Assembly (NCBI GenBank): GCA_934394615.1
Contig: CAKRRJ010000068.1
Location: 1 to 12,429, forward strand
Length of the DNA: 12,429 nucleotides
DNA from: an uncultured Lachnospiraceae bacterium
Lineage (GTDB): Bacteria; Bacillota; Clostridia; Lachnospirales; Lachnospiraceae
Reading direction: 5' to 3'
A program made the translations under genes and the position numbers. This document shows positions 1-8,064 of this stretch, in pieces. Within the stretch, counting starts at the first letter, position 1. Each line of letters starts with the position of its first letter. Under the pieces are notes generated by a model that saw only the letters and a program-made list of their open reading frames with translations, ran no database searches and was not told the origin of the DNA.

Positions 1-2150
1 CCGGAGTCTGCCATCATGAAGATGTTGTTGTACTTATCCAGACCGCCTAACAGGTCTTTGGTCAGCTGGTCATCGGTGGTCTTCCAGGTTTCGATAACCT
101 CTTTATAACGCTCTTCCTCGGTGATAAGACCACGGCGGAAGTTCTTTGCGATACGGTCTACGGTTGCCTGAGCGTCTGCCAGAAGCTGCGGCTTGGAAGC
201 CGGTACGGTCATATCCGCGATGGATACGGTCATGGCTGCTCTGGTAGAGTACTTGTAACCGATTGCCTTGATGTCGTCCAGGGTAACTGCAGTCTGGGTA
301 GCGCCATGTACGTTGATGACTTTCTCCAGAATCTTCTTTAACTGCTTTTTACCTACATGGAAGTCGATCTCGAGTACCAGCTCATTGCCCGGAATGCTTC
401 TGTCAACGAAACCAAGATCCTGTGGGATGATCTCGTTGAAGATGAAGCGGCCAAGGGTGGACTCTACAACACCGGTCATTTCGGTGCCGTCCGGCATAGT
501 CTTGGTAACTCTTACTTTGATGCGGGAGTGCAGGGTAACAGCAGCGTTCTCGTATGCAAGGATTGCCTCGTTTACGCTCTTGAATACCATACCCTCGCCG
601 ACAGCGCCTGGGCGCTCCTGGGTCAGATAGTAGATACCAAGTACCATATCCTGGGAAGGAACGGCTACCGGGCCACCATCAGACGGCTTTAACAGGTTGT
701 TCGGAGACAGAAGCAGGAAACGGCACTCTGCCTGTGCTTCCTGGGAAAGCGGAAGATGTACTGCCATCTGGTCTCCATCGAAGTCTGCGTTGAACGCGGT
801 ACATACCAGCGGATGCAGCTTGATTGCCTTACCCTCTACCAGGATCGGCTCGAATGCCTGGATACCCAGTCTGTGCAGGGTAGGTGCACGGTTTAACATA
901 ACCGGATGCTCTTTGATGACATCCTCAAGTACATCCCATACCTCGGACTGAAGGCGCTCTACCATCTTCTTTGCGCTCTTAATGTTATGCGCGGTTCCGT
1001 TCTGAACAAGTTCCTTCATAACGAACGGCTTGAACAGCTCGATTGCCATCTCCTTCGGGAGACCGCACTGGTAGATCTTCAACTCCGGTCCAACGACGAT
1101 AACGGAACGTCCGGAATAGTCAACTCGTTTACCGAGCAGGTTCTGACGGAAACGTCCCTGTTTACCTTTCAGCATGTCGGAAAGGGATTTCAGCGCACGG
1201 TTGCCAGGACCAGTTACCGGTCTGCCGCGTCTGCCGTTATCGATCAGGGCATCAACAGCCTCCTGCAGCATACGCTTCTCGTTGCGGACGATGATGTCCG
1301 GAGCACCGAGCTCAAGCAGGCGTGCAAGACGGTTGTTACGGTTGATGATTCTTCTGTATAAATCGTTTAAGTCGGAGGTTGCGAAACGTCCGCCGTCCAG
1401 CTGTACCATCGGACGGATATCCGGCGGGATAACCGGGATGACGGTCATGATCATCCACTCCGGCTTGTTTCCGGAATTGCGGAATGCCTCTACAACTTCC
1501 AGTCTCTTGATGATTCTTGCACGCTTCTGGCCGCTGGAATCTTTCAGCTCGCGTTTGAGCATTTCGGACTCTTTCTCCAGATCGATGCTCTGAAGCAGCT
1601 CGAGAACAGCCTCGGCACCCATTCCGACACGGAAGTTGCCGTAGCCCCACTTCTCGACTTCTTCACGGTACTCTTTCTCAGAGAGTACCTGCTTGTACTG
1701 CAGGCTGGTCTGACCTGCGTCCAGAACAATGTAGGACGCAAAGTACAGAACCTTCTCCAGTACTCTCGGGGAGATATCCAGAATGAGCCCCATACGGCTC
1801 GGGATACCCTTGAAGTACCAGATATGAGATACAGGAGCAGCCAGCTGAATGTGGCCGATACGCTCTCTGCGGACACTGGACTTGGTTACCTCAACGCCGC
1901 AGCGGTCGCAGATTACGCCTTTGTATCTGATTTTTTTATATTTACCACAATGACATTCCCAGTCCTTGCTCGGTCCGAAGATGCGCTCACAGAACAGACC
2001 GTCGCGCTCCGGCTTTAAGGTACGATAGTTGATGGTCTCCGGCTTCTTTACCTCGCCGTGTGACCACTCCAGAATCTTCTCCGGGGAAGCCAGGCCAATC
2101 TTGATGGCGTCAAATGTCAATGGCTGATAAGTTTCATTTGTCTCAGGCAT
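1..2150 (-). CDS. rpoC: DNA-directed RNA polymerase subunit beta' (N-terminal 716 codons, cut by window edge)
   Basis: Encodes the beta' subunit of RNA polymerase, which carries the catalytic Mg2+ site and the clamp. Translation from the ATG at 2150 gives [20 protein letters not shown], a typical clostridial start. The zinc-finger cysteines are C66, C68, C81 and C84 (C-x-C-x12-C-x2-C). The catalytic loop NADFDGD lies at residues 454-460, so the three metal-binding aspartates are D456, D458 and D460, all intact. The lid, rudder and bridge-side region are colinear with the family and show no frameshift. The last complete codon (a serine, at 5-3) leaves about 500 or more residues beyond the left edge. 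The start is supported by a strong AGAAGGGAG Shine-Dalgarno 9 nt upstream. The gene follows rpoB after an 18-nt gap, so the two are surely cotranscribed and translationally close. Identification is near certain. Confidence 0.98.
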   Translation of the reverse strand, partial: MPETNETYQPLTFDAIKIGLASPEKILEWSHGEVKKPETINYRTLKPERDGLFCERIFGPSKDWECHCGKYKKIRYKGVICDRCGVEVTKSSVRRERIGHIQLAAPVSHIWYFKGIPSRMGLILDISPRVLEKVLYFASYIVLDAGQTSLQYKQVLSEKEYREEVEKWGYGNFRVGMGAEAVLELLQSIDLEKESEMLKRELKDSSGQKRARIIKRLEVVEAFRNSGNKPEWMIMTVIPVIPPDIRPMVQLDGGRFATSDLNDLYRRIINRNNRLARLLELGAPDIIVRNEKRMLQEAVDALIDNGRRGRPVTGPGNRALKSLSDMLKGKQGRFRQNLLGKRVDYSGRSVIVVGPELKIYQCGLPKEMAIELFKPFVMKELVQNGTAHNIKSAKKMVERLQSEVWDVLEDVIKEHPVMLNRAPTLHRLGIQAFEPILVEGKAIKLHPLVCTAFNADFDGDQMAVHLPLSQEAQAECRFLLLSPNNLLKPSDGGPVAVPSQDMVLGIYYLTQERPGAVGEGMVFKSVNEAILAYENAAVTLHSRIKVRVTKTMPDGTEMTGVVESTLGRFIFNEIIPQDLGFVDRSIPGNELVLEIDFHVGKKQLKKILEKVINVHGATQTAVTLDDIKAIGYKYSTRAAMTVSIADMTVPASKPQLLADAQATVDRIAKNFRRGLITEEERYKEVIETWKTTDDQLTKDLLGGLDKYNNIFMMADS

Positions 2151-2168
2151 GAGCGTTACTCCCTTCTA

Positions 2169-5100
2169 TTATTCTTCATCAAAGGAATCGTCGGTGTAGT
2201 CGTCGGATTCCCCTTCGAAATCGTCGCTGTCATCGTCGGTATCGACGTCAACCAGCTCTTCACCCTTGAACTCCTGCTGCTGATAGCCGTAGTCGCCGAA
2301 GGATTCGTCGCGGTTGTAGTGGCGGTCTCCCTCGATGATCGCGCGCAGGTCGGTCTCGCCGTAGTCTACGTTCTCGCCAATCTCAACCTCGGTTCCGTCG
2401 TCACGCAGGACGCTTACGTCCAGGCCAAGGGACTGCAGCTCTTTTAACAGTACCTTGAAGGACTCCGGAATACCCGGCTCAGGGATGTTCTCGCCCTTGA
2501 TGATCGCCTCGTAGGTCTTCACACGTCCGACAACATCATCGGACTTCACGGTCAGGATCTCCTGCAGGGTGTAGGACGCGCCATACGCCTCCAGAGCCCA
2601 AACCTCCATCTCACCGAAACGCTGTCCGCCGAACTGTGCCTTACCACCCAGAGGCTGCTGGGTAACAAGGGAGTATGGACCGGTGGAACGTGCATGGATC
2701 TTATCGTCAACCAGGTGATGCAGCTTCAGGTAGTGCATGTGACCGATGGTTACCGGGCTGTCGAAGTACTCGCCGGTACGTCCGTCACGCAGTCTTACCT
2801 TACCGTCGCGGCGGAGCGGAACGCCCTTCCACAGTTCACGGTGCTCCAGATGGGAGCCTAAGTAATCCATAACTTCCGGTTTCAGGGTATCTTTATATTT
2901 CTCTTCAAACTCCTCCCAGGAGGTGTTTACGTAATCGTTGGCAATTTCCAGGGTATCCATGATGTCTACCTCGTTCGCGCCCTCGAATACCGGGGTGGAA
3001 ATGTTAAAGCCCAGTGCCTTACATGCAAGGCTTAAGTGCATCTCCAGGACCTGTCCGATGTTCATTCGGGAAGGTACGCCCAGCGGGTTCAGCACGATAT
3101 CCAGCGGACGTCCGTTCGGCAGGAACGGCATATCCTCTACCGGAAGTACGCGGGAAACGACACCCTTGTTACCATGACGTCCTGCCATCTTATCACCTAC
3201 AGAAATCTTACGTTTCTGAGCGATGTAAATGCGGACAGTCTGGTTTACGCCAGGAGCCAGCTCGTCGCCGTTCTCTCTGGTGAATACTTTTGCGTCGATG
3301 ATGACGCCGTAAGCACCGTGCGGTACTTTTAAGGAGGTATCTCTTACTTCTCTTGCCTTCTCACCGAAGATCGCGCGAAGCAGTCTCTCCTCTGCGGTCA
3401 GCTCGGTCTCGCCCTTCGGGGTAACCTTACCAACCAGGATATCACCGGCACGAACCTCAGCACCGATGCGGATGATGCCTCTCTCATCCAGGTCTTTTAA
3501 CGCGTCGTCGCCGACACCCGGAACGTCGCGGGTAATCTCTTCCGGTCCGAGCTTGGTATCACGGGCTTCTGCCTCATACTCCTCGATGTGAACGGAGGTG
3601 TAGACATCTTCCATAACCAGTCTCTCACTTAAGAGAACCGCATCCTCGTAGTTGTAACCTTCCCAGGTCATGAATCCGATCAGCGGGTTCTTACCAAGAG
3701 CGATCTCACCGTTGCTGGTGGACGGACCGTCTGCGATGACCTCGCCTGCCTCAACGTGGTCGTTCTTGTAAACGAGCGGCTTCTGGTTGTAGCAGTTGGA
3801 CTGGTTGCTTCGTGAGAATTTAATCAGATGATAAACATCTTTCGCGCCGTTATCATCTCTCTTGATGATGATCTCGTTGGAAGCGGAACGCTCAACAACG
3901 CCGGCATGCTTTGCAACAACGCAGACACCAGAGTCAACAGCAGCCTTGCCCTCGATACCGGTACCTACTGCAGGAGCCTCGGTCTTTAAAAGCGGAACGG
4001 CCTGACGCTGCATGTTGGATCCCATCAGCGCACGGTTTGCATCGTCGTTCTGAAGGAACGGGATCATGGAGGTTGCTACGGAGAATACCATCTTAGGAGA
4101 TACGTCCATTAAGTCGATGGTTTTCTTCTGGAACTCGGAAGTCTCCTCACGGAAACGGCCGGCTACGTTATTGTTTACGAAATGGCCTTCCTCGTCGAGC
4201 GGGGTGTTTGCCTGTGCGACAATGAAGTTATCCTCCTCGTCTGCGGTCAGGTATACAACCTCGTCGGTTACACGCGGGTTAGCCGGGTCGGATTTGTCCA
4301 CAACACGGTACGGAGCCTCAATGAAGCCGTACTCATTGACCTTTGCGTAAGTTGCAAGGGAGTTGATCAGACCGATGTTCGGTCCCTCAGGAGTCTCGAT
4401 CGGGCACATACGTCCGTAATGGGTGTAGTGTACATCTCGAACCTCGAATCCGGCACGGTCACGGGACAGACCGCCAGGTCCCAGTGCAGAGAGACGTCTC
4501 TTGTGAGTCAGCTCAGACAGCGGGTTGTTCTGGTCCATGAACTGGGACAGCTGGGAGCTTCCAAAGAACTCCTTCACTGCTGCGGTGACCGGTTTGATGT
4601 TGATCAGGGACTGCGGAGTGATGCCATCCATATCCTGGGTGGTCATACGCTCTCTTACCACACGCTCCATACGGGACAGACCGATGCGGTACTGGTTCTG
4701 CAGCAGTTCACCAACAGCACGGATACGACGGTTGCCCAGATGGTCGATGTCGTCCGGAGTACCGATGCCGCCTTCCAGATGCATGTTGTAGTTGATGGAA
4801 GCGATGATATCTTCCTTGGTAATGTGCTTCGGGATCAGCTCGGTGATATTCTTATGAACCAGTTTCTTTAACTCTTCCTGGTCGTCGCCAGCTTCTTCCA
4901 GAATAGTTTTTAATACCGGATAATATACTAACTCTGTAACACCGGCTTCCTTCGGATCGAAGTCCACATATGCTGCCAGGTCTACCATTAAGTTGGACAG
5001 GACTTTGTAATTGCGGTCCTCAGCCTGGATCATAACATACGGAATGGCTGCGTTCTGCAGGGTGGTTGCCAGCTCTTTGTCGATCTTGGTGCCAGCCTCT

Positions 5101-6023
5101 GCCAGAATCTCTCCGGTTGTCTCATCTACTACATCCTCAGCCAGAATCTGGCCCTTGATGCGGTTTTTGAAGTGAAGTTTCTTATTGAATTTATATCTGC
5201 CGACTTTGGCCAGGTCGTAACGACGCGGGTCAAAGAACATGCTGTTTAACAGGCTCTCTGCACTATCAACGGATAACGGCTCGCCCGGACGGATCTTGCG
5301 GTAGAGCTCTAACAGACCGTCTTCATAGCTCTCTGCAGTATCTTTGCCAAAGCTTGCCAGCAGTTTCGGCTCCTCACCGAACAGATCGAGGATCTTTTCG
5401 TTGGTGCCATAGCCCAGTGCTCGGATCAGTACGGTTACCGGGACCTTACGGGTACGGTCCACACGAACATAGAAGATATCGTTGGAATCGGTCTCGTACT
5501 CCAGCCATGCGCCACGGTTCGGGATAACGGTACAGGTGTACAGTTCCTTACCAATCTTATCGTGTCCGATTCCGTAGTAAATGCCCGGAGAACGGACTAA
5601 CTGGCTTACGATAACTCGTTCAGCGCCGTTGATGACGAATGAGCCGGTATCGGTCATGAGCGGAAGATCTCCCATAAAGATCTCGTGCTCGTTGATCTCT
5701 TCTTTGTCCTTATTGTAAAGTCTTACCTTTACCTTTAAAGGTGCAGCGTAAGTTGCGTCGCGTTCTTTGCATTCTTCGATGTTGTATTTGACTTCATCTT
5801 TACATAATGTAAAATCAACGAATTCGAGGCTTAAATGACCTGCGAAATCGGAGATTGGGGAGATATCTTCAAATACTTCCTTCAATCCTTCATCGAGGAA
5901 CCACTGATAGGAGTCTTTCTGAATCTCAATCAGGTTTGGCATCTCAAGAACTTCTTTCTGTCTTGAGTAGCTCATTCTAACGCTCTTTCCCGATGTTACC
6001 GGGCGCATTCTGCTTTTCTCCAT
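2169..6023 (-). CDS. rpoB: DNA-directed RNA polymerase subunit beta
   Basis: A 1284-residue beta subunit, complete and in one frame. It forms the RNA/DNA channel wall and the rifamycin pocket. The rifampicin-resistance region [20 protein letters not shown] begins at residue 486. Q494, D497, H507, R510 and S512 (E. coli Q513, D516, H526, R529, S531) are all wild type, so no target-site rifamycin resistance is expected. The active-site motif [12 protein letters not shown] spans 943-954 with lysines K945 and K953. The C-terminus ends in an acidic tail (1255-1284, 18 of 30 residues Asp or Glu) not found in E. coli. The start at 6023 is preceded by AGGGGTGA at good spacing and gives the [14 protein letters not shown] opening seen in Lachnospiraceae. 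It is the first gene of its transcript, with a consensus promoter at 6109-6137, and is followed by rpoC. No ribosomal protein gene precedes it. Confidence 0.99.
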   Translation of the reverse strand: MEKSRMRPVTSGKSVRMSYSRQKEVLEMPNLIEIQKDSYQWFLDEGLKEVFEDISPISDFAGHLSLEFVDFTLCKDEVKYNIEECKERDATYAAPLKVKVRLYNKDKEEINEHEIFMGDLPLMTDTGSFVINGAERVIVSQLVRSPGIYYGIGHDKIGKELYTCTVIPNRGAWLEYETDSNDIFYVRVDRTRKVPVTVLIRALGYGTNEKILDLFGEEPKLLASFGKDTAESYEDGLLELYRKIRPGEPLSVDSAESLLNSMFFDPRRYDLAKVGRYKFNKKLHFKNRIKGQILAEDVVDETTGEILAEAGTKIDKELATTLQNAAIPYVMIQAEDRNYKVLSNLMVDLAAYVDFDPKEAGVTELVYYPVLKTILEEAGDDQEELKKLVHKNITELIPKHITKEDIIASINYNMHLEGGIGTPDDIDHLGNRRIRAVGELLQNQYRIGLSRMERVVRERMTTQDMDGITPQSLINIKPVTAAVKEFFGSSQLSQFMDQNNPLSELTHKRRLSALGPGGLSRDRAGFEVRDVHYTHYGRMCPIETPEGPNIGLINSLATYAKVNEYGFIEAPYRVVDKSDPANPRVTDEVVYLTADEEDNFIVAQANTPLDEEGHFVNNNVAGRFREETSEFQKKTIDLMDVSPKMVFSVATSMIPFLQNDDANRALMGSNMQRQAVPLLKTEAPAVGTGIEGKAAVDSGVCVVAKHAGVVERSASNEIIIKRDDNGAKDVYHLIKFSRSNQSNCYNQKPLVYKNDHVEAGEVIADGPSTSNGEIALGKNPLIGFMTWEGYNYEDAVLLSERLVMEDVYTSVHIEEYEAEARDTKLGPEEITRDVPGVGDDALKDLDERGIIRIGAEVRAGDILVGKVTPKGETELTAEERLLRAIFGEKAREVRDTSLKVPHGAYGVIIDAKVFTRENGDELAPGVNQTVRIYIAQKRKISVGDKMAGRHGNKGVVSRVLPVEDMPFLPNGRPLDIVLNPLGVPSRMNIGQVLEMHLSLACKALGFNISTPVFEGANEVDIMDTLEIANDYVNTSWEEFEEKYKDTLKPEVMDYLGSHLEHRELWKGVPLRRDGKVRLRDGRTGEYFDSPVTIGHMHYLKLHHLVDDKIHARSTGPYSLVTQQPLGGKAQFGGQRFGEMEVWALEAYGASYTLQEILTVKSDDVVGRVKTYEAIIKGENIPEPGIPESFKVLLKELQSLGLDVSVLRDDGTEVEIGENVDYGETDLRAIIEGDRHYNRDESFGDYGYQQQEFKGEELVDVDTDDDSDDFEGESDDYTDDSFDEE

Positions 6024-6056
6024 TGACGTTTCACCCCTGTTTTCTAATCAAATTTC

Positions 6057-6092
6057 TGGCATATTTTTGGGCGCAAAAAGCCCAGGATGCCA
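6057..6092 (-). promoter_or_regulatory. Nested stem-loop in the rpoB leader RNA
   Basis: Within the roughly 80-nt untranslated leader of rpoB (minus strand) an outer pair TGGCAT/ATGCCA (6092-6087 with 6062-6057) encloses an inner pair TGGGC/GCCCA (6084-6080 with 6072-6068) around a 7-nt loop. The inner hairpin is followed on the minus strand by AAAAAT, not U, so it is not an intrinsic terminator for rpoB. It could stabilise the mRNA 5' end or be a protein-binding or attenuation site. It resembles no riboswitch class I know. The pairing is seen directly; the role is inferred. Confidence 0.45.
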
Positions 6093-6108
6093 CAATAGTG
6101 CACACTCC

Positions 6109-6137
6109 ATAATATCACACGCTTGTCAAGGTGTCAA
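6109..6137 (-). promoter_or_regulatory. Sigma-A-type promoter of rpoBC
   Basis: On the minus strand a perfect -35 TTGACA (6137-6132) is followed after exactly 17 nt by a -10 TATTAT (6114-6109, one mismatch to TATAAT). Transcription would start near 6102, about 78 nt before the rpoB ATG. A second TTGACA copy sits at 6129-6124 but has no -10 at usable spacing. A consensus promoter directly before rpoB suits a strongly expressed housekeeping transcript and means rpoBC need not depend on read-through from ribosomal protein genes. Confidence 0.85.
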
Positions 6138-6145
6138 GTTTTTCC

Positions 6146-6174
6146 TTGCTTTTTTTTGCGAAAAATGTTATACT
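6146..6174 (+). promoter_or_regulatory. Extended -10 promoter of the 148-aa membrane protein gene
   Basis: The plus strand carries TTGCTT (6146-6151), a 17-nt spacer and TATACT (6169-6174). A TG at 6166-6167 makes an extended -10 (TGTTATACT). Start of transcription is expected near 6181, giving a leader of about 45 nt. Its -35 lies only 8 bp from the -35 of the divergent rpoB promoter, so the two polymerase sites are back to back and might interfere with or influence each other. Confidence 0.75.
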
Positions 6175-6226
6175 TTTCGTACAGGTGCGTCCTGTTACAC
6201 AAAAGAACCTAATGGAGGTATGCCCC

Positions 6227-6673
6227 ATGCAGATTGTTTTAAACGTTTTGCTGGTGATTCTGGTAATCGCAGTGATCGCTCTTGCGGTTCTGTACTTCTT
6301 AGGAAGAAAGCTCGAAAAGCGTCAGGTTGAGCAGCAGCAGCTTCTGGAAATGTCCAAACAGACCGTTTCCATGCTGATCATTGACAAAAAGAAAATGAAG
6401 ATTCAGGATTCCGGTCTTCCGAAAATCGTTTACGAGCAGACCCCGAAGTACATGCGCTGGGCAAAGGTTCCGGTTGTAAAGGCGAAGGTAGGTCCGAAGG
6501 TTATGACCCTGATGGCAGACGAGCGTGTATTTGCATCACTCCCGGTTAAGACCGAGGCAAAAGTGGTTGTAAGCGGTCTTTACATTACCGAGATCAAGAG
6601 TGTCCGCGGCGGAGCAATCCCGCAGGCACCGAAGAAAAAAGGTTTCTTTGCGAGATTTAAAAAAGAAAAGTAA
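6227..6673 (+). CDS. Conserved single-pass membrane protein of unknown function (148 aa)
   Basis: The start at 6227 is chosen over upstream ATGs because GGAGG (6214-6218) lies 8 nt before it and the promoter -10 ends at 6174. The longer frame from 6131 would begin upstream of the transcription start. The protein opens with one hydrophobic helix (about residues 3-25, MQIVLNVLLVILVIAVIALA), then a charged, Gln-rich stretch (28-42) and a compact soluble part of about 95 residues containing KIVYEQTPKYMRW and VPVVKAKVGPKVMTLMADE. It ends in a basic tail (KKKGFFARFKKEK). The lack of a cleavage site after the helix suggests an N-terminal anchor. From memory, similar unnamed proteins occur in other Lachnospiraceae; I cannot name a domain. 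It is a single-gene unit, divergent from rpoB and ending at a strong terminator. Real gene: very likely. Function: unknown. Confidence 0.88.
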   Translation: MQIVLNVLLVILVIAVIALAVLYFLGRKLEKRQVEQQQLLEMSKQTVSMLIIDKKKMKIQDSGLPKIVYEQTPKYMRWAKVPVVKAKVGPKVMTLMADERVFASLPVKTEAKVVVSGLYITEIKSVRGGAIPQAPKKKGFFARFKKEK

Positions 6674-6682
6674 TCAAAGCGC

Positions 6683-6728
6683 AAAAAAGAAAAGGCAGAT
6701 GAATGATTTCATCTGCCTTTTCTTTTTT
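6683..6728. terminator. Bidirectional intrinsic terminator (perfect 21-bp palindrome)
   Basis: Arms 6683-6703 and 6708-6728 are perfect reverse complements of 21 nt around the loop TGAT. The core is GGCAGATGAA/TTCATCTGCC, flanked outward by A-rich and T-rich runs, so transcripts from either strand form a GC-containing hairpin followed by a U tract. It ends the membrane-protein gene (stop at 6671-6673) and, on the minus strand, the ddl-murI-DUF1934 unit, whose TAA stop (6729-6727) overlaps the arm. Confidence 0.95.
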
Positions 6729-7176
6729 AATTTTCTCCAAGTTCCAGCTTCGCGCAGCTCTTCGATGTGATATCCAGAGCAATACGGCAGTCTGATACAT
6801 GGTCGCAGTTGATGTCGAGGGAATATTCCACCTCCACTTTCAGGTGGTCATCTTCCTCCAAAAGATCGATCCGGCTCGTTGTCATCTCCACTAACATCTC
6901 ACCCATAGGCGTTGCATAGTGGGTCTGGGTCTTTTTATCCACCTCAAACACCATGTTGGCAGAAACCGGTCCGCTCTTTTTTACTTCCAGCTTTTCCGGC
7001 GTCAGCTTCAGGGTATTGCGGATGGCTCCGTCCATTCCTTCCATAACCTCATCGTAGATCAGGTAATGTTTGTTATTTTTCCAGAAGTAATCCCCCGAGG
7101 TGATTACCTCTACTACGCCCTCATCGCCCTCCATCGCCTGGAGTCCGCTCAGGCGGATCAATACATCTCTTGTCAT
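6727..7176 (-). CDS. DUF1934 / YwiB-like beta-barrel protein
   Basis: A 149-residue protein matching the DUF1934 (B. subtilis YwiB) pattern: an N-terminal strand (DVLIRLSGLQ, 4-13), YLIYDE at 38-43, NTLKLTPEKLEVKKSGP at 54-70, and HYATPMGEMLVEMTT at 86-100 with its typical TPxGxLxM-like core. An alternating hydrophobic C-terminal stretch (VEVEYSLDINCD) follows. The family is predicted to fold as a small calycin-like beta barrel; no activity is established. I placed the start at the ATG at 7176. The longer frame up to 7251 overlaps the end of murI, and its extra residues do not look like family sequence. The Shine-Dalgarno is weak (AGAGAGAAG). It is the last gene after ddl and murI, 61 nt beyond the murI stop, and its stop lies inside the terminator arm. 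In B. subtilis ywiB lies next to argS, which is not visible here. Confidence 0.85.
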   Translation of the reverse strand: MTRDVLIRLSGLQAMEGDEGVVEVITSGDYFWKNNKHYLIYDEVMEGMDGAIRNTLKLTPEKLEVKKSGPVSANMVFEVDKKTQTHYATPMGEMLVEMTTSRIDLLEEDDHLKVEVEYSLDINCDHVSDCRIALDITSKSCAKLELGEN

Positions 7177-7204
7177 AGTCTTCTCTCTCTTATGGCAATC
7201 TTTC

Positions 7205-7220
7205 CCGGAGTTTTCTCCGG
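7205..7220. other. Small perfect hairpin between murI and DUF1934
   Basis: CCGGAG and CTCCGG pair perfectly (6 bp) around a TTTT loop (AAAA in the minus-strand mRNA) in the 61-nt spacer between the murI stop (7238) and the DUF1934 start (7176). No U run follows on the minus strand, so it should not stop transcription. It may mark an RNA processing or stability element that lets the downstream gene be expressed at a different level. The structure is seen; the role is a guess. Confidence 0.4.
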
Positions 7221-7237
7221 CTCCGCATGGGAACCGC

Positions 7238-8059
7238 TCAGTACTCCTCAATGTTAATCTTTTTTGTTTCCTTTACATCTTCCGGCAGGATGGAGCTTGC
7301 GAAATCCGTAAACTTTTCCGCAAGGTCGCTGACGAAAAACTGATGCTTCTCGCCCGCGAACGGCGCGAACGGATTGCGGCTCAAACCATTCTCCGCAAGA
7401 AGCCCCCGCAGTTCAATGGCCGTCTCATAGGCCGGGTTTACCAGCGTGACCTCATCGCCCATCAGGCGCCGCATGGTAGAACGCAGGAGCGGGTAATGGG
7501 TGCAGCCCAGAACCAGCGTATCAATATATTTTTCCTTCAGAACACTTAAATAGCGGGACGCGACCTCATCCGTTACCGGGTCGTGAAGCCAGCCCTCTTC
7601 CACCAGCGGGCAGAACAGCGGGCAGGATTTCCCGAACACCTGGATGCCAGGCTTCATCTTCTTCATGACTTCCGTGTAGATGCCGCTGCCGATGGTTGCC
7701 TCCGTTCCAATGACACCAATGCGTCCGTTGTGCGTTGCCTCCACAGCCGTTTTTGCCCCGGCATTGATCACGCCGATGATCGGAATGTCGGACTCTGCCG
7801 CCACCGTATCCAGTGTCAGCGCTGTTGCCGTGTTGCAGGCAATGACGATTGCTTTCACGTCCTTGGTACACAGAAAACGGATGATCTGGCGGGAATAGCG
7901 CAGGATGGTATCCTTCGACTTACTTCCGTATGGAACACGCGCCGTATCTCCAAAATAGATAATGCGCTCATCTGGAAGCTGCCGCATGATTTCTCTTGCC
8001 ACAGTCAGTCCGCCTACACCGGAGTCAAATACGCCGACCGGCGCGTTTCTGTCGATCAT
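7238..8059 (-). CDS. murI: Glutamate racemase
   Basis: Interconverts L- and D-glutamate in the cytoplasm; D-Glu is the second residue of the peptidoglycan stem peptide, added by MurD. The 273-residue length is normal. It opens with VGVFDSGVGGLTV (8-20), including the conserved D12-S13. The two catalytic cysteines are C75 in ACNTAT and C186 in GCTHYP. The PYGSKS motif (43-48) and EEGW (154-157) are also present, so it should be active. The ATG at 8059 lies 5 nt after the ddl stop, so the two genes are surely cotranscribed and probably translationally coupled. An unrelated member of the Asp/Glu racemase superfamily is unlikely, given the paired motifs and the ddl neighbour. The gene ends with TGA at 7240-7238. 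Confidence 0.97.
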   Translation of the reverse strand: MIDRNAPVGVFDSGVGGLTVAREIMRQLPDERIIYFGDTARVPYGSKSKDTILRYSRQIIRFLCTKDVKAIVIACNTATALTLDTVAAESDIPIIGVINAGAKTAVEATHNGRIGVIGTEATIGSGIYTEVMKKMKPGIQVFGKSCPLFCPLVEEGWLHDPVTDEVASRYLSVLKEKYIDTLVLGCTHYPLLRSTMRRLMGDEVTLVNPAYETAIELRGLLAENGLSRNPFAPFAGEKHQFFVSDLAEKFTDFASSILPEDVKETKKINIEEY

Positions 8060-8064
8060 GGTTC

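Noticed and set aside
906..1361. 151-residue plus-strand frame opposite rpoC
   Set aside because: Lies opposite highly conserved RpoC sequence, has no ribosome binding site, and matches no family I recognise.
2151..2168. Regulatory element between rpoB and rpoC
   Set aside because: The 18-nt gap holds only the rpoC Shine-Dalgarno; no hairpin or promoter fits.
4490..4570. Possible rifamycin-resistance changes in RpoB
   Set aside because: All main resistance positions (Q494, D497, H507, R510, S512 here) carry the wild-type residue.
4182..4871. 229-residue open frame on the plus strand inside rpoB
   Set aside because: It is a shadow of rpoB: no Shine-Dalgarno or promoter, atypical composition, and fully antisense to conserved coding sequence including the rifampicin region.
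6131..6226. Upstream extension of the membrane protein gene to an ATG at 6131
   Set aside because: This start lies upstream of the promoter -35 (6146-6151) and lacks a Shine-Dalgarno; the ATG at 6227 has GGAGG at 8 nt.
7177..7251. Longer N-terminus for the DUF1934 protein
   Set aside because: It would overlap murI and add Cys/Arg-rich residues unlike the family; the family-like sequence begins at the ATG at 7176.
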